Positions 8,648 through 19,466 of a DNA stretch of 64,000 bases are shown piece after piece. The translations under genes and the position numbers were made by a program. The notes below the pieces were generated by a model. The model had not been told where the DNA came from. It was given only the letters and a program-made list of their open reading frames with translations, and did not search any database. Source of the DNA: Jiangella alba. GTDB lineage: Bacteria; Actinomycetota; Actinomycetes; Jiangellales; Jiangellaceae. The DNA lies in assembly GCF_900106035.1 (NCBI RefSeq), contig NZ_FNUC01000004.1, positions 124,001-188,000 of the forward strand. The letters run 5' to 3'. Numbering within the stretch: position 1 is the stretch's first letter; every line of letters begins with the position of its first letter.

Positions 8648-9016
8648 TCACAACACCTCCGGAGCGAGCGAGATGATGCGCATGAAACGCTTGTCCCGCA
8701 GCTCACGACCGACGGGGCCGAAGATGCGCGTGCCGCGCGGGTCCCCGCCGTCCCTGATGATGACCGCCGCGTTCTCGTCGAAGCGGATGTAGGAGCCGTC
8801 CGGACGGCGGCGCTCCTTCACGGTCCGCACGACCACGGCCTTGACGACGTCGCCCTTCTTGACCGCGCCGCCGGGAATGGCGTCCTTGACGGTGGCCACG
8901 ATGACATCACCGATGCCGGCGTATCGCCGACCGGAGCCACCGAGCACACGGATGCACAAGAGCTCCTTGGCACCGGTGTTGTCGGCGACCCGCAGCCGCG
9001 ACTCCTGCTGAATCAT
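8648..9016 (-). CDS. rplN: 50S ribosomal protein L14
   Basis: A 122-residue intersubunit-bridge protein ([20 protein letters not shown]) with the signatures [14 protein letters not shown] and [15 protein letters not shown]. First gene of the spc cluster, here run directly from the S10 cluster: it lies only 7 nt after rpsQ, so no separate spc promoter is likely in this gap. Length is exactly typical. Confidence 0.97.
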   Translation of the reverse strand: MIQQESRLRVADNTGAKELLCIRVLGGSGRRYAGIGDVIVATVKDAIPGGAVKKGDVVKAVVVRTVKERRRPDGSYIRFDENAAVIIRDGGDPRGTRIFGPVGRELRDKRFMRIISLAPEVL

Positions 9017-9023
9017 CTCGCTC

Positions 9024-9341
9024 CTACTTCGCCTTCTCGAGGATCTCCACGACGCGCCAGCGCTTCGTGGCCGACAGCGGACGGGTCTCCATGAGCAGGA
9101 CGCGGTCGCCGATGCCGGCGGTGTTCTGCTCGTCGTGGGCCTTCAGCTTGCTCGACCGACGGACGACCTTGCCGTAGAGCGGGTGCTTGAAGCGGTCCTC
9201 GACGGTGACGACGACGGTCTTGTCCATCTTGTCGCTGACCACAACGCCCTGGCGGGTCTTGCGGTAGCCACGGCCGCCCGGCGCGTTCCCAGCGGTCTTC
9301 GGGCTCTCGGTCACGTTCTCTTCCTTGTTCGCGGGGCTCAC
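9024..9341 (-). CDS. rpsQ: 30S ribosomal protein S17
   Basis: A 105-residue OB-fold protein that binds 16S rRNA early in assembly. The core begins at [19 protein letters not shown] and contains [23 protein letters not shown]. About 25 extra N-terminal residues ([18 protein letters not shown]...) precede the core, as is common in actinobacteria. The ATG overlaps the rpmC stop by 4 bp. Confidence 0.95.
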   Translation of the reverse strand: MSPANKEENVTESPKTAGNAPGGRGYRKTRQGVVVSDKMDKTVVVTVEDRFKHPLYGKVVRRSSKLKAHDEQNTAGIGDRVLLMETRPLSATKRWRVVEILEKAK

Positions 9342-9748
9342 TCGGCACCGTCCTCAGCAGCGGCGGCCTTCTTGGTCGTCCGCTTGCGCGGCGCGGCCTT
9401 CTTCGGCGCCTCGGCGTCGTCGTCGGCCTTGACCTCGGCCTTGGCCGCGGTCTTCTTGGCCGCCGCCTTCTTCGGCTCGGCCTTGGCCTCCGCCTTGTCG
9501 GCCTTCGGCTCGACCGGCGCCGCCACGACGGCGACGATGCCGAGCTCACGCTCGCGCATGATGGTGTAGATGCGCGCGATGTCGCGACGGACGGCCTTCA
9601 GCCGGCCGTGGCTCTCGAGCTGACCGGTGGCACCCTGGAAACGCAGGTTGAACAGCGACTCCTTGGCCTTCTGCAGCTCCTCGACCAGCTCGTCGTCAGA
9701 CCGCTCGCGCAGCGACACGGCGTCGAGGTCCTTCGAACCGATCGCCAT
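9338..9748 (-). CDS. rpmC: 50S ribosomal protein L29 with long C-terminal tail
   Basis: The first 65-70 residues are a normal L29 ([56 protein letters not shown]), which sits at the peptide exit tunnel and helps dock SRP and trigger factor. The protein then continues for about 60 residues of Lys/Ala/Glu-rich low complexity ([19 protein letters not shown], then [21 protein letters not shown]), doubling the family's usual length of 60-75. The tail is in frame and uses normal codons, so it is not a frameshift. The start overlaps the rplP stop by 1 nt and the stop overlaps rpsQ. Confidence 0.93.
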   Translation of the reverse strand: MAIGSKDLDAVSLRERSDDELVEELQKAKESLFNLRFQGATGQLESHGRLKAVRRDIARIYTIMRERELGIVAVVAAPVEPKADKAEAKAEPKKAAAKKTAAKAEVKADDDAEAPKKAAPRKRTTKKAAAAEDGAE

Positions 9749-10167
9749 CAGAACTCACCTGCCTCGCGCTTCACGATGCGCGCCTTCATCGGGAGCTTGT
9801 GGATCGCGCGCGTGAGCGCCTCGCGAGCCACGGTCTCGTTCGGGAACGACAGCTCGAACATGACCCGGCCCGGCTTCACGTTGGCGATCCACCACTCGGG
9901 CGAACCCTTACCGGAACCCATGCGGGTCTCGGCCGGCTTCTTCGTCAGCGGGCGGTCCGGGTAGATGTTGATCCACACCTTGCCGCCACGGCGGATGTGC
10001 CGGGTGATGGCGATACGAGCGGCCTCGATCTGGCGGTTGGTCACGTAGTGGCCCTCGACCGCCTGGATGCCGTACTCACCGAAGGCCAGCGTCGTGCCGC
10101 CCTTGGCCATGCCGCGCCGCTTCGGGTGGTGCTGCTTGCGGTGCTTGACCTTGCGAGGGATCAGCAT
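9748..10167 (-). CDS. rplP: 50S ribosomal protein L16
   Basis: A 139-residue protein near the A-site tRNA elbow. It begins [19 protein letters not shown] at the ATG 10165-10167 and contains the family signatures [20 protein letters not shown] and [19 protein letters not shown]. An open upstream extension lies within rpsC and is not used. It begins 4 nt after rpsC. Confidence 0.96.
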   Translation of the reverse strand: MLIPRKVKHRKQHHPKRRGMAKGGTTLAFGEYGIQAVEGHYVTNRQIEAARIAITRHIRRGGKVWINIYPDRPLTKKPAETRMGSGKGSPEWWIANVKPGRVMFELSFPNETVAREALTRAIHKLPMKARIVKREAGEF

Positions 10168-10171
10168 GGTG

Positions 10172-11032
10172 TCAGCCCTCCTGCCCCGTCGTGGTCGCCG
10201 CGGCGTCGGCGACGGGCGCCTCGGGCGCGGTCGCGGGGGCCTCGGCGGCCTGCGTGGCGGGAGCGTTGTCGCCGCGGTCGCCACGGCCACCCGGCCGACG
10301 GCGCTCCGGACGGCCACGGCCGCCACCGCCGCCACCGCGCTGCTGCTGAGCACGGGCCTGCGCGGCCTGCTCAGCGGCGCGCTCGGCGCGGGAGCCGCTG
10401 ACGTCACCCTTGTAGATCCACACCTTCACGCCGATGCGGCCGAAGGTGGTGCGGGCCTCGTAGAAGCCGTAGTCGACGTCGGCGCGCAGCGTGTGCAGCG
10501 GGACGCGACCCTCGCGGTAGAACTCCGAGCGGCTCATCTCGGCGCCGCCGAGACGGCCCGAGCACTGGATGCGGACACCCTTGGCGCCGGCACGCATGGT
10601 GGTCTGCAGCGCCTTGCGCATCGCGCGGCGGAACGCCACACGAGCCGACAGCTGCTCGGCCACACCCTGCGCGACCAGCTGAGCGTCGATCTCGGGCTGC
10701 TTCACCTCGAGGACGTTCATCTGGACCTGCTTGCCGGTGAGCTTCTCGAGCTCGGAACGCAGGCGGTCCGCGCCCACGCCGCGGCGGCCGATGACGATGC
10801 CCGGCCGGGCGGTGTGGATGTCGACGCGCACGCGGTCACGCGTCCGCTCGATGTCGACGTGCGAGATGCCCGCGCGCTCCATGCCGTCGGTCATCAGCTT
10901 GCGGATGGCGACGTCCTCGGCGATGTAGTCGCGGTAGCGCTGACCCTGGGTCGTGCTGTCGGCGAACCACCGGCTCTTGTGATCGGTGGAAACGCCCAGC
11001 CGGAACCCGTGCGGGTTGATCTTCTGACCCAC
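10172..11032 (-). CDS. rpsC: 30S ribosomal protein S3
   Basis: A 286-residue protein of the mRNA entry site with a KH domain ([20 protein letters not shown]). It starts at GTG 11030-11032 ([20 protein letters not shown]), overlapping the rplV TAG by 1 nt. The last 75 or so residues are an extension rich in Arg/Gly then Ala/Pro/Glu ([20 protein letters not shown] ... [19 protein letters not shown]), longer than the 233-residue E. coli protein but usual in high-GC actinobacteria. Confidence 0.95.
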   Translation of the reverse strand: MGQKINPHGFRLGVSTDHKSRWFADSTTQGQRYRDYIAEDVAIRKLMTDGMERAGISHVDIERTRDRVRVDIHTARPGIVIGRRGVGADRLRSELEKLTGKQVQMNVLEVKQPEIDAQLVAQGVAEQLSARVAFRRAMRKALQTTMRAGAKGVRIQCSGRLGGAEMSRSEFYREGRVPLHTLRADVDYGFYEARTTFGRIGVKVWIYKGDVSGSRAERAAEQAAQARAQQQRGGGGGGRGRPERRRPGGRGDRGDNAPATQAAEAPATAPEAPVADAAATTTGQEG

Positions 11033-11397
11033 TAGCGGGCCCCTCCCTTCGCTGCAGCGATCGACGCCTTGTCGTCGACGATCACCGTGATGTGGCACGT
11101 CCGCTTGTTGATGCGGCTCGCGCGGCCATGGGCGCGCGGGCGGAACCGCTTCATGGTCGGGCCGTCATCGACGTACGCCTGCGCGATGACCAGCGTCTCG
11201 CGCGGCGTGCCCGCGAGGTCGTCGGCGTTCGCGATGGCGCTCTCGAGCACCTTGCGCACCGGCTCGGCGGCCGCCTGCGGTGCGAACCGCAGCAACGCCG
11301 AGGCCTCGTCCGCGTCCATCCCACGGATCAGGTCCACCACACGGCGCGCCTTCATGGGCGTGACGCGGACGAACCGCGCTTGAGCCCTGGCTTCCAT
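11032..11397 (-). CDS. rplV: 50S ribosomal protein L22
   Basis: A 121-residue protein lining the exit tunnel. The signatures [27 protein letters not shown] and [20 protein letters not shown] are clear; the tunnel loop at the last of these shows no insertion or deletion of the kind linked to macrolide resistance. It starts 30 nt after rpsS and its TAG stop overlaps the rpsC GTG. Confidence 0.96.
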   Translation of the reverse strand: MEARAQARFVRVTPMKARRVVDLIRGMDADEASALLRFAPQAAAEPVRKVLESAIANADDLAGTPRETLVIAQAYVDDGPTMKRFRPRAHGRASRINKRTCHITVIVDDKASIAAAKGGAR

Positions 11398-11427
11398 CGT
11401 TACTCCTCAGTCATTCCGTGGTGGACG

Positions 11428-11709
11428 TCACCGGCGCCGGGCGCGGCGGTCGTCCTTCTCGTGGCCCTTGAACGTGCGCGTGGGTGCGAACTCGCCGAGC
11501 TTGTGCCCGACCATCGCCTCCGTCACGAACACCGGGACGTGCTTGCGGCCGTCGTGCACCGCGATGGTGTGGCCGATCATGTCCGGCACGATCATCGAGC
11601 GACGGGACCAGGTCTTGATGACGTTCTTCGTGCCCTTCTCGTTCTGAGCATCGACCTTCTTGGCCAGGTGCTCGTCGACGAAGGGGCCCTTCTTCAGGCT
11701 GCGCGGCAT
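11428..11709 (-). CDS. rpsS: 30S ribosomal protein S19
   Basis: A 93-residue head protein ([20 protein letters not shown]) with the signature [22 protein letters not shown] and [16 protein letters not shown]. It interacts with S13 and the A/P-site region. It lies 17 nt after rplB in the S10 operon on the minus strand. Typical length. Confidence 0.97.
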   Translation of the reverse strand: MPRSLKKGPFVDEHLAKKVDAQNEKGTKNVIKTWSRRSMIVPDMIGHTIAVHDGRKHVPVFVTEAMVGHKLGEFAPTRTFKGHEKDDRRARRR

Positions 11710-11726
11710 CTGTTCCTACTCCCGAC

Positions 11727-12563
<837 letters not shown>

Positions 12564-12598
12564 TCGTCGTTACCTCAGTAGCTCGTGTCCTGGCCGGC

Positions 12599-12904
12599 TC
12601 AGCCGACCGGGCCGGAGAAGATGTCGATGCGCTGGCCCTCGGCGACCGTCACGATCGCGCGCTTGGTGTCGGGGCGCTTGCCCACACCGAAGCGGGTGCG
12701 ACGGCGCTTGCCCTGGCGGTTCTGGGTGTTGACACCGGTGACCTTGACGTTGAACACCTTCTCGACCGCGATCTTGATCTCGGTCTTGTTCGCGTCGGGC
12801 GCGACCACGAAGGTGTACTTGTTCTCGTCGAGAAGGCTGTAGCTCTTCTCGGACACGACCGGCACGATGAGGATGTCGCGCGGGTCCCTGCGGTTGACGG
12901 TCAC
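12599..12904 (-). CDS. rplW: 50S ribosomal protein L23
   Basis: A 101-residue tunnel-exit protein and docking site for trigger factor and SRP. It starts with GTG at 12902-12904, overlapping the rplD TGA by 4 bp, and reads [20 protein letters not shown]. The RNA-binding end [20 protein letters not shown] is intact. Confidence 0.95.
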   Translation of the reverse strand: MTVNRRDPRDILIVPVVSEKSYSLLDENKYTFVVAPDANKTEIKIAVEKVFNVKVTGVNTQNRQGKRRRTRFGVGKRPDTKRAIVTVAEGQRIDIFSGPVG

Positions 12905-13551
12905 TTGGTGCCCTCCTCAGCGGCCTGCTCCCCGCCACCCAGGAACGCGTCGAGCGCGCCCTTGGTGAAGACGATGTCGTCGGCGCAGAGCACGTCGTAC
13001 GTGTTCAGCTGGTCGGCCACGAGCAGGTGCACCTGCGGCGCGTTGCGCAGGCTCTTCACCGTCACCTCGTCGCCGCGCTCGATCACGACCAGGACGCTGC
13101 GCCGCTCGGTGACCGATTGCAGGGCCTTCAGGGCGCCCTTCGTGCTCGGGACGTCGCCGTCGACGAAGCCGGTGACCACGTGCACACGGCCGTGGCTCGC
13201 CCGGTCGGACAGCGCGCCGCGCAGAGCCGCGGCCTTCATCTTCTTCGGCGTGCGCTGCGAGTAGTCGCGCGGCTGCGGGCCGTGGACGATGCCGCCGCCG
13301 GTGAACTGCGGCGCGCGGATCGAGCCCTGACGGGCGCGGCCGGTGCCCTTCTGGCGGTACGGCTTGGCGCCGCCGCCGGACACCTCGGCGCGGGTCTTGG
13401 TGGCGTGCGTGCCCTGACGGGCCGCGGCCAGCTGGGCCACCACGACCTGGTGGATCAGCGGAACGTTGACCTGGACCTCGAAGACCTCGGCCGGAAGGTC
13501 GACCGTGCCGGACTTCTTGCCGGCGGCGTCGAGAACCGTGACGGTGCTCAC
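12901..13551 (-). CDS. rplD: 50S ribosomal protein L4
   Basis: A 216-residue protein with a tunnel loop ([22 protein letters not shown]) and the RALRGALS region. In some bacteria L4 autoregulates the S10 operon; whether that applies here cannot be told. It starts at GTG 13549-13551, overlapping the rplC stop (GTGA), and its stop overlaps rplW, so L3-L4-L23 are translated as a coupled set. Confidence 0.95.
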   Translation of the reverse strand: MSTVTVLDAAGKKSGTVDLPAEVFEVQVNVPLIHQVVVAQLAAARQGTHATKTRAEVSGGGAKPYRQKGTGRARQGSIRAPQFTGGGIVHGPQPRDYSQRTPKKMKAAALRGALSDRASHGRVHVVTGFVDGDVPSTKGALKALQSVTERRSVLVVIERGDEVTVKSLRNAPQVHLLVADQLNTYDVLCADDIVFTKGALDAFLGGGEQAAEEGTK

Positions 13552-14222
13552 TGGGTCACTCCCTTCGCGGCCGTGCGGACGAAGACCAGACCGCCGTTGG
13601 GGCCCGGGACGGCGCCCTTGAGGAGCAGCAGCCCCTGCTCGGCGTCGACGGCCTGGACCGCGATGTTCTGGGTGGTCACACGCTCGGCGCCCATGCGGCC
13701 GGCCATCTTCATTCCCTTGAAGACGCGGCCCGGGGTGGCGCAGCCACCGATGGAGCCCGGCGAGCGGTGCTTGCGCTGCACACCGTGCGAGGCGCGCAGA
13801 CCGTGGAAGCCGTGGCGCTTCATGACGCCGGCGAAGCCCTTGCCCTTCGTGGTGCCCGTGACGTCGACCTCCTGGCCGGCCTCGAACACCTCGACCGTGA
13901 CCTCCTGGCCGAGCGTGTACTCGGAGGCGTCAGCGGTGCGCAGCTCGGCGACGTGACGGCGCGGCGTGACGCCGGCCTTGTCGAAGTGGCCCTGGGCGGG
14001 CTTCGTGACCTTGCGCGGGTTCGGCGCGCCGAAGCCGAGCTGGACCGCGTCGTAGCCGTCCTTGTCGGGCGTGCGGACCTGCGTGACGACGCACGGCCCG
14101 GCCTTGATCACGGTGACCGGCACGATGCGGTTGTTCTCGTCCCACACCTGGGTCATGCCGAGCTTCTCGCCCAGCAGGCCCTTGCGCACCGTGGTGGCGG
14201 CCTCGGAAGACTGAATACTCAT
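13548..14222 (-). CDS. rplC: 50S ribosomal protein L3
   Basis: A 224-residue early assembly protein. The start at ATG 14220-14222 gives [20 protein letters not shown]; the core [19 protein letters not shown] and the peptidyl-transferase-reaching loop [42 protein letters not shown] are present. It begins 13 nt after rpsJ. An upstream in-frame extension overlaps rpsJ and is not family-like. Confidence 0.96.
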   Translation of the reverse strand: MSIQSSEAATTVRKGLLGEKLGMTQVWDENNRIVPVTVIKAGPCVVTQVRTPDKDGYDAVQLGFGAPNPRKVTKPAQGHFDKAGVTPRRHVAELRTADASEYTLGQEVTVEVFEAGQEVDVTGTTKGKGFAGVMKRHGFHGLRASHGVQRKHRSPGSIGGCATPGRVFKGMKMAGRMGAERVTTQNIAVQAVDAEQGLLLLKGAVPGPNGGLVFVRTAAKGVTQ

Positions 14223-14235
14223 CGTCGGCGGTCCC

Positions 14236-14544
14236 TCAGAGCTTGATCTCGATGTCGACGCCGGCCGGCAGGTCGAGACGCATGAGCGAGTCGACGGTCT
14301 TCGGCGTCGGGTCGATGATGTCGATGAGCCGCTTGTGCGTACGCATCTCGAAGTGCTCGCGGCTGTCCTTGTACTTGTGCGGCGATCGGATGACGCAGTA
14401 CACGTTCTTCTCGGTAGGCAGCGGCACCGGGCCTGCGACCTGCGCACCCGTGCGCGTCACCGTGTCGACGATCTTCCGTGCCGACGTGTCGATGACCTCG
14501 TGGTCATAGGCCTTGAGCCGGATGCGGATCTTCTGTCCCGCCAT
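14236..14544 (-). CDS. rpsJ: 30S ribosomal protein S10 (NusE)
   Basis: A 102-residue protein ([20 protein letters not shown]) with the signature [20 protein letters not shown] and [20 protein letters not shown]. Besides its role in the 30S head, S10 is the transcription antitermination factor NusE, which binds NusB and NusG. It is the first gene of the S10 operon; its promoter lies at 14794-14823 and a conserved leader motif at 14615-14638. Confidence 0.97.
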   Translation of the reverse strand: MAGQKIRIRLKAYDHEVIDTSARKIVDTVTRTGAQVAGPVPLPTEKNVYCVIRSPHKYKDSREHFEMRTHKRLIDIIDPTPKTVDSLMRLDLPAGVDIEIKL

Positions 14545-14614
14545 GGCTGCTTGTCGTCCTCACTCTTCGTACTGCTAAGACCCGATCTGAACCAACACTG
14601 AGCTGCTGCTCCGC

Positions 14615-14638
14615 CGACCCCCGCGGTCGGGCGTGTCG
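14615..14638 (-). promoter_or_regulatory. Leader motif shared by the S10 and str operons (copy 1)
   Basis: A 24-nt block in the rpsJ leader, about 70 nt before the start codon, is identical to the block at 19292-19315 in the rpsL leader. As RNA it reads CGACACGC followed by a hairpin CGACC-GCGGG-GGTCG. Identity of 24 nt between two otherwise different leaders points to a shared regulatory element, for example an antitermination or ribosomal-protein binding site. Together with the promoter and the tuf terminator it accounts for most of the 326-nt gap 14545-14870. Confidence 0.6.
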
Positions 14639-14793
14639 CGCCCCGCGCCACATGACGGCCACGGCGAACACGCTGGTCATCGGGGATTGGACCGGCCGGA
14701 CAGCCACACCGGAACGGCGCGGCTCCAGCCCCATCGGAGTTCTTCGTCACGAGCGCACAGCGCTGACGTCGCCCTCCGCCGAGCAACCTGAAC

Positions 14794-14823
14794 AGTATGC
14801 CAGATCAGATTGGCTGAGGCCAA
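14794..14823 (-). promoter_or_regulatory. Putative S10 operon promoter
   Basis: On the minus strand, -35 TTGGCC (14818-14823) and -10 CATACT (14794-14799) are 18 bp apart. The -35 context GATTGGCCTC matches the infA promoter. Transcription from here would give a leader of about 240 nt before rpsJ. The box lies just 8 bp past the tuf terminator. Confidence 0.65.
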
Positions 14824-14831
14824 TCGCGGTA

Positions 14832-14860
14832 CGAGGGGCGGCCGAGACGGCCGCCCCTCG
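14832..14860 (-). terminator. tuf terminator hairpin
   Basis: GAGGGGCGGCC and GGCCGCCCCTC form a perfect 11-bp stem, closed outside by one more C-G pair, around the 5-nt loop GAGAC, 10 nt after the tuf stop codon. There is no long U-run, as is usual in GC-rich actinomycetes. It separates the str operon from the S10 operon. Confidence 0.85.
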
Positions 14861-14870
14861 CAATGTCGAA

Positions 14871-16067
14871 CTACTTGAGGATCTTGGTGACGTTGCCGGC
14901 ACCAACGGTCCGGCCACCCTCGCGGATGGCGAACTTCAGGCCCTCTTCCATGGCAATCGGCTGGATCAGCACGACGGACATGCTCGTGTTGTCGCCCGGC
15001 ATGACCATCTCGGTGCCCTCGGGCAGCGTGACGACGCCGGTGACGTCAGTGGTCCGGAAGTAGAACTGCGGACGGTAGTTGTTGAAGAACGGCGTGTGCC
15101 GGCCACCCTCGTCCTTGGACAGGATGTAGACCTGCGCCTCGAAGTCGGTGTGCGGCGTGTTGGTGCCGGGCTTCACCGCGACCATGCCGCGCTCGACGTC
15201 CTCGCGCTTGGTACCGCGCAGCAGCAGGCCGACGTTCTCGCCCGCACGCGCCTCGTCGAGGGTCTTGCGGAACATCTCGACGGCGGTGACCGTGGTCTTC
15301 TGGGCCGGGCCCGGACGGATGCCGACGAGCTCGACCTCCTCGTTGGCCTTCAGCACACCGCGCTCGACGCGGCCGGTGACGACCGTGCCACGACCGGTGA
15401 TGGTGAAGACGTCCTCGATCGGCATCAGGAACGGCTTCTCGATGTCGCGCACCGGGTCCGGCACGTTCTCGTCGACGGCCTCCATGAGGTCCTCGACCGA
15501 CTTGACCCACTCGGCGTCGCCCTCGAGCGCCTTCAGCGCCGAGACCTTGATGACCGGGACGTCGTCGCCGGGGAACTCGTACTCGGAGAGCAGCTCGCGG
15601 ACCTCGAGCTCGACGAGCTCCAGGATCTCCTCGTCGTCGACCATGTCGGCCTTGTTCAGCGCGACCAGGATGTACGGCACGCCGACCTGACGGGCCAGCA
15701 GCACGTGCTCCTTGGTCTGCGGCATCGGGCCGTCGGTGGCCGCGACCACGAGGATCGCGCCGTCCATCTGCGCCGCGCCGGTGATCATGTTCTTGATGTA
15801 GTCGGCGTGGCCCGGAGCGTCGACGTGCGCGTAGTGACGCTTCTCGGTCTGGTACTCGACGTGCGCGATGTTGATCGTGATACCGCGCTGCTTCTCCTCC
15901 GGCGCCTTGTCGATGTCGTCGAACGGAGTGGCCTCGTTCAGCTCCGGGTACTTCTCGTGCAGCACCTTGGTGATGGCAGCCGTGAGCGTGGTCTTGCCGT
16001 GGTCGACGTGACCGATCGTGCCGATGTTGACGTGCGGCTTGTTCCGCTCGAACTTCGCCTTACCCAC
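14871..16067 (-). CDS. tuf: Elongation factor Tu
   Basis: A 398-residue GTPase that delivers aminoacyl-tRNA to the ribosome. G-motifs are complete: GHVDHGKTT (P-loop), [12 protein letters not shown], and SALKALEG. The start is GTG 16065-16067 ([20 protein letters not shown]) with a GGAGGACC ribosome site. Residues at the kirromycin-type sites ([18 protein letters not shown]) look like the sensitive form. It is 116 nt downstream of fusA and ends at a strong terminator. Confidence 0.98.
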   Translation of the reverse strand: MGKAKFERNKPHVNIGTIGHVDHGKTTLTAAITKVLHEKYPELNEATPFDDIDKAPEEKQRGITINIAHVEYQTEKRHYAHVDAPGHADYIKNMITGAAQMDGAILVVAATDGPMPQTKEHVLLARQVGVPYILVALNKADMVDDEEILELVELEVRELLSEYEFPGDDVPVIKVSALKALEGDAEWVKSVEDLMEAVDENVPDPVRDIEKPFLMPIEDVFTITGRGTVVTGRVERGVLKANEEVELVGIRPGPAQKTTVTAVEMFRKTLDEARAGENVGLLLRGTKREDVERGMVAVKPGTNTPHTDFEAQVYILSKDEGGRHTPFFNNYRPQFYFRTTDVTGVVTLPEGTEMVMPGDNTSMSVVLIQPIAMEEGLKFAIREGGRTVGAGNVTKILK

Positions 16068-16162
16068 TGTGTGGTCCTCCTGGACTTCGTACGTTGCCGA
16101 TCCCCCGCCGGTGCGGTGTGTTCGGCCGTTGTTTCTCGGTCGGGATTGCTCGTTACTTCGGG

Positions 16163-16178
16163 CCGGGTGAAGACCCGG
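16163..16178 (-). other. Small hairpin between fusA and tuf
   Basis: CCGGGT and ACCCGG form a perfect 6-bp stem with a GAAG loop (CTTC on the RNA strand) 5 nt after the fusA stop. Stems with stable tetraloops at this position may act as processing or partial termination signals, but a role is not proven. The rest of the 116-nt gap shows no clear tuf promoter. Confidence 0.4.
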
Positions 16179-16183
16179 AGAGA

Positions 16184-18289
16184 TTACTCTCCCCGGACCT
16201 TCTTGATGATCTCTTCCGCCACGTTCCGGGGAACCTCGGCGTAGGAGTCGAACTGCATCGAATAGCTGGCCCGGCCCTGGGTCTTGCTGCGGAGGTCACC
16301 GACGTAGCCGAACATCTCCGACAGCGGGACCAGCGCCTTGACGATGCGCTGGCCAGCACGCTCCTCCATGGCCTGAATCTGGCCACGGCGGGAGTTGAGG
16401 TCACCGATGACCTCGCCCATGTAGTCCTCGGGCGTGGACACCTCGACCTCGAACATCGGCTCGAGCAGCACCGGGTCGGCGCGCCGAGCAGCTTCCTTGA
16501 ACGCCATGGAACCGGCGATCTTGAACGCCAGCTCCGAGGAGTCGACGTCGTGGTAGGCGCCGTCCTGCAGCGTCACCTTCACGTCCACCAGCGGGTAGCC
16601 GGCGACGACACCGAACTCCATCGCCTCCTGCGCACCCGCGTCGACCGACGGGATGTACTCCCGCGGGATGCGGCCACCGGTGACGGAGTTGACGAACTCG
16701 TAGCCGCCGTCGCCCTCGCCGCCCGTGGGCTCGATGTCGATGATGACGCGGGCGAACTGGCCGGACCCACCGGTCTGCTTCTTGTGGGTGTACTCGACCT
16801 TCTCGACCTTGCGGCGGATGGTCTCGCGGTAGGCGACCTGCGGCTTGCCGACGTTCGCCTCGACCTTGAACTCCCGCTTCATGCGGTCGACCAGGATCTC
16901 CAGGTGGAGCTCGCCCATGCCGGAGATGATGGTCTGGCCGGTGTCCTCGTCGGTGCGGACCTGGAACGTCGGGTCCTCGTCGGCGAGGCGCTGGATGGCC
17001 GTGCCCAGCTTCTCCTGGTCGCTCTTGGTCTTCGGCTCGATGGCCACCGAGATGACCGGCGCCGGGAACTTCATCGACTCGAGGATCACCGGCTGGGCGG
17101 AGTCGGACAGGGTGTCGCCCGTCGTGGTGTTCTTCAGACCCATGACGGCGACGATCTGGCCGGCGCTGGCCTTCTCGATCTCCTCACGCTTGTTCGCGTG
17201 CATGCGGTAGATCTTGCCGATGCGCTCCTTGTTGCCCTTCGTACTGTTCAGCACCATGGTGCCGGTGGTCAGCGTGCCCGAGTAGACCCGGACGAAGGTG
17301 AGCTTGCCGAGGTGCGGGTCGGCCATGATCTTGAACGCCAGCGACGACAGCGGCGCGTCCTCTTCGGGCGCGCGCGTGAGGATCTCGTCCTCGTTGTCGA
17401 CCGCGTGGCCCTCGACCGCGCCGACGTCGACCGGCGACGGCAGGTAACGCACGACGGCGTCGAGCATGGGCTGCACGCCCTTGTTCTTGAACGCCGAGCC
17501 GGTGAGCACCGGGGTCAGGTTGCCGGCGATGGTCGCACGGCGGATGGCGGCGATCAGCTCGTCGCGGCCGGGCTCCTTGCCCTCGAGGTACAGCTCCATC
17601 ATCGCCTCGTCGTTCTCGGCGATGGTCTCGAGGAGGCGGTCGCGCCACTCCTGAGCGGCCTCGGTGTGGGTGTCGGGGATGTCGACGGTGTCGTACATCT
17701 CGCCCAGCGGCGTCTCGGCCGACCAGAGCATGGCCTTCATGTCGACGAGGTCGACGAGGCCGCGGAAGTCCGCCTCGGCGCCGATCGGGAGCTGCAGCAC
17801 CAGCGGGGTGGCCTTGAGCCGCGACACGATCATGTCGACGCAGCGGTGGAACTCGGCACCCGTGCGGTCGAGCTTGTTCACGAAGCAGATGCGCGGGACA
17901 CCGTACTTGTTGGCCTGATGCCAGACGGTCTCCGACTGCGGCTCGACGCCGGCGACGCCGTCGAACACGGCCACCGCGCCGTCGAGGACGCGCAGCGACC
18001 GCTCGACCTCGACGGTGAAGTCGACGTGGCCGGGCGTGTCGATGATGTTGATGGTGTGGTCGTCCCACTCACAGGTGGTCGCGGCCGAGGTGATCGTGAT
18101 GCCGCGTTCCTGCTCCTGCTCCATCCAGTCCATGGTGGCTGCGCCATCGTGGACCTCACCGATCTTGTAGTTGATCCCGGTGTAGTACAGGATCCGCTCA
18201 GTGGTGGTGGTCTTACCGGCGTCGATGTGGGCCATGATGCCGATGTTGCGGACCTTGGCCAGATCGAGCTTGCGGAGGTCGGTCGCCAT
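16184..18289 (-). CDS. fusA: Elongation factor G
   Basis: A 701-residue translocase GTPase. Motifs [40 protein letters not shown] and the domain IV/V segments ([26 protein letters not shown]) are complete, so this is a full canonical EF-G. It follows rpsG by 51 nt in the rpsL-rpsG-fusA-tuf order. No resistance-type change was identified by inspection. Confidence 0.98.
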   Translation of the reverse strand: MATDLRKLDLAKVRNIGIMAHIDAGKTTTTERILYYTGINYKIGEVHDGAATMDWMEQEQERGITITSAATTCEWDDHTINIIDTPGHVDFTVEVERSLRVLDGAVAVFDGVAGVEPQSETVWHQANKYGVPRICFVNKLDRTGAEFHRCVDMIVSRLKATPLVLQLPIGAEADFRGLVDLVDMKAMLWSAETPLGEMYDTVDIPDTHTEAAQEWRDRLLETIAENDEAMMELYLEGKEPGRDELIAAIRRATIAGNLTPVLTGSAFKNKGVQPMLDAVVRYLPSPVDVGAVEGHAVDNEDEILTRAPEEDAPLSSLAFKIMADPHLGKLTFVRVYSGTLTTGTMVLNSTKGNKERIGKIYRMHANKREEIEKASAGQIVAVMGLKNTTTGDTLSDSAQPVILESMKFPAPVISVAIEPKTKSDQEKLGTAIQRLADEDPTFQVRTDEDTGQTIISGMGELHLEILVDRMKREFKVEANVGKPQVAYRETIRRKVEKVEYTHKKQTGGSGQFARVIIDIEPTGGEGDGGYEFVNSVTGGRIPREYIPSVDAGAQEAMEFGVVAGYPLVDVKVTLQDGAYHDVDSSELAFKIAGSMAFKEAARRADPVLLEPMFEVEVSTPEDYMGEVIGDLNSRRGQIQAMEERAGQRIVKALVPLSEMFGYVGDLRSKTQGRASYSMQFDSYAEVPRNVAEEIIKKVRGE

Positions 18290-18340
18290 GTGCGTGCGTT
18301 CGCTTCCTGATATGCGGTCTCGTCGACTCGGCGCCAGCGA

Positions 18341-18811
18341 CTACCAGCGGTAGTGCGCGAAGGCCTTGTTCGACTCGGCCATCTTGTGGGTGTCCTCGCG
18401 ACGCTTCACGGCGGCACCGAGGCCGTTGGAGGCGTCGAGGATCTCGTTCATGAGGCGCTCCATCATCGTCTTCTCACGACGGGCGCGGGAGTAGCTGACC
18501 AGCCAGCGCAGCGCCAGCGTGGTGCTGCGGCCGGCGCGCACCTCGATGGGCACCTGGTAGGTCGCGCCACCGACGCGGCGGCTGCGGACCTCGAGGGTCG
18601 GCTTGACGTTGTCGAGCGCGCGCTTGAGCGTGACGACGGGGTCGGTGCCGGTCTTCTCGCGGCAGCCCTCGAGGGCGCCGTGCACGATGCCCTCGGCGAT
18701 GGACTTCTTGCCGTCCTCGAGCACCTTGTTGACCAGCTGGGTGACCAGCGGCGACCCGTAGACGGGGTCGACGACGACCGGCCGCTTGGGAGCGGGACCC
18801 TTACGCGGCAT
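18341..18811 (-). CDS. rpsG: 30S ribosomal protein S7
   Basis: A 156-residue primary 16S binder of the 3' domain ([20 protein letters not shown]) with [29 protein letters not shown] and a complete C-terminal helix ending [15 protein letters not shown]. Its ATG overlaps the rpsL stop by 1 nt (TGATG). Normal length. Confidence 0.97.
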   Translation of the reverse strand: MPRKGPAPKRPVVVDPVYGSPLVTQLVNKVLEDGKKSIAEGIVHGALEGCREKTGTDPVVTLKRALDNVKPTLEVRSRRVGGATYQVPIEVRAGRSTTLALRWLVSYSRARREKTMMERLMNEILDASNGLGAAVKRREDTHKMAESNKAFAHYRW

Positions 18812-19185
18812 CAGCTCTTCTCCTTCTTCGCGCCGTAGCGGCTGCGCGCCTGCTTACGGTTCTTGACGCCCTGGGTGTCGAGCGAACCGCGGATGATCTT
18901 GTACCGGACACCCGGGAGGTCCTTCACACGGCCGCCGCGCACGAGCACCATCGAGTGCTCCTGCAGGTTGTGACCGACACCGGGGATGTACGCGGTGACC
19001 TCGATCTGGCTGGTCAGCTTGACACGGGCGACCTTCCGAAGCGCCGAGTTCGGCTTCTTCGGCGTCGTGGTGTACACGCGCGTGCACACGCCGCGACGCT
19101 GCGGGCTGCCCTTGAGCGCCGGGGTCTTGTTCTTGGCGACCTTGTCCTGGCGGCCCTTGCGGACCAACTGCTGGATCGTAGGCAC
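18811..19185 (-). CDS. rpsL: 30S ribosomal protein S12
   Basis: A 124-residue decoding-site protein starting at GTG 19183-19185 ([20 protein letters not shown]). The streptomycin-relevant lysines are wild type: [11 protein letters not shown] holds the Lys42 equivalent and [10 protein letters not shown] the Lys87 equivalent, so no streptomycin resistance is predicted from this gene. It heads the str operon; its promoter at 19437-19466 leaves a leader of about 245 nt that contains the motif shared with the S10 operon. Confidence 0.96.
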   Translation of the reverse strand: MPTIQQLVRKGRQDKVAKNKTPALKGSPQRRGVCTRVYTTTPKKPNSALRKVARVKLTSQIEVTAYIPGVGHNLQEHSMVLVRGGRVKDLPGVRYKIIRGSLDTQGVKNRKQARSRYGAKKEKS

Positions 19186-19291
19186 TACGTCTCCGTGTCC
19201 TCTGCTCGTCGAACTGCCTCGACTGGTCTGGTTTCCGGGGATCACACCGGTCGCTTGCCTGGCGTCTGCGCAGGTGGAAGGCGCCTTACGG

Positions 19292-19315
19292 CGACCCCCG
19301 CGGTCGGGCGTGTCG
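19292..19315 (-). promoter_or_regulatory. Leader motif shared by the S10 and str operons (copy 2)
   Basis: Identical over 24 nt to 14615-14638 and on the same strand, about 107 nt before the rpsL start. It can form the hairpin CGACC-GCGGG-GGTCG. The flanking leader sequences differ, so the block itself is conserved rather than the whole leader. Confidence 0.6.
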
Positions 19316-19436
19316 GCCCGGTCCCACGCCGCACGATCAGGCTCCCGATCGATGTGGTCCGTTGATCTGTCCGGTATGCGCCGACTCTGCGGCCGGGCGC
19401 GCCGGATTGCCCGGAGCAGTCCAGGCACGGAGACCG

Positions 19437-19466
19437 AGATTACCTGGTCGAGGGTACCCAGGTCAA
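19437..19466 (-). promoter_or_regulatory. Putative str operon (rpsL) promoter
   Basis: A -35 box TTGACC (19461-19466) and a -10 box TAATCT (19437-19442) lie 18 bp apart on the minus strand, a good match to the vegetative sigma factor consensus. The inverted repeat ACCTGG/CCAGGT (CCTGGGTACCCTCGACCAGG on the transcribed strand) fills the spacer. Confidence 0.7.

Noticed and set aside
14871..16067. Elfamycin-resistance type change in EF-Tu
   Set aside because: The residues at the usual kirromycin sites look normal by inspection.
18811..19185. Streptomycin-resistance type change in S12
   Set aside because: Both key lysines (Lys42 and Lys87 equivalents) are present, so the protein looks wild type.
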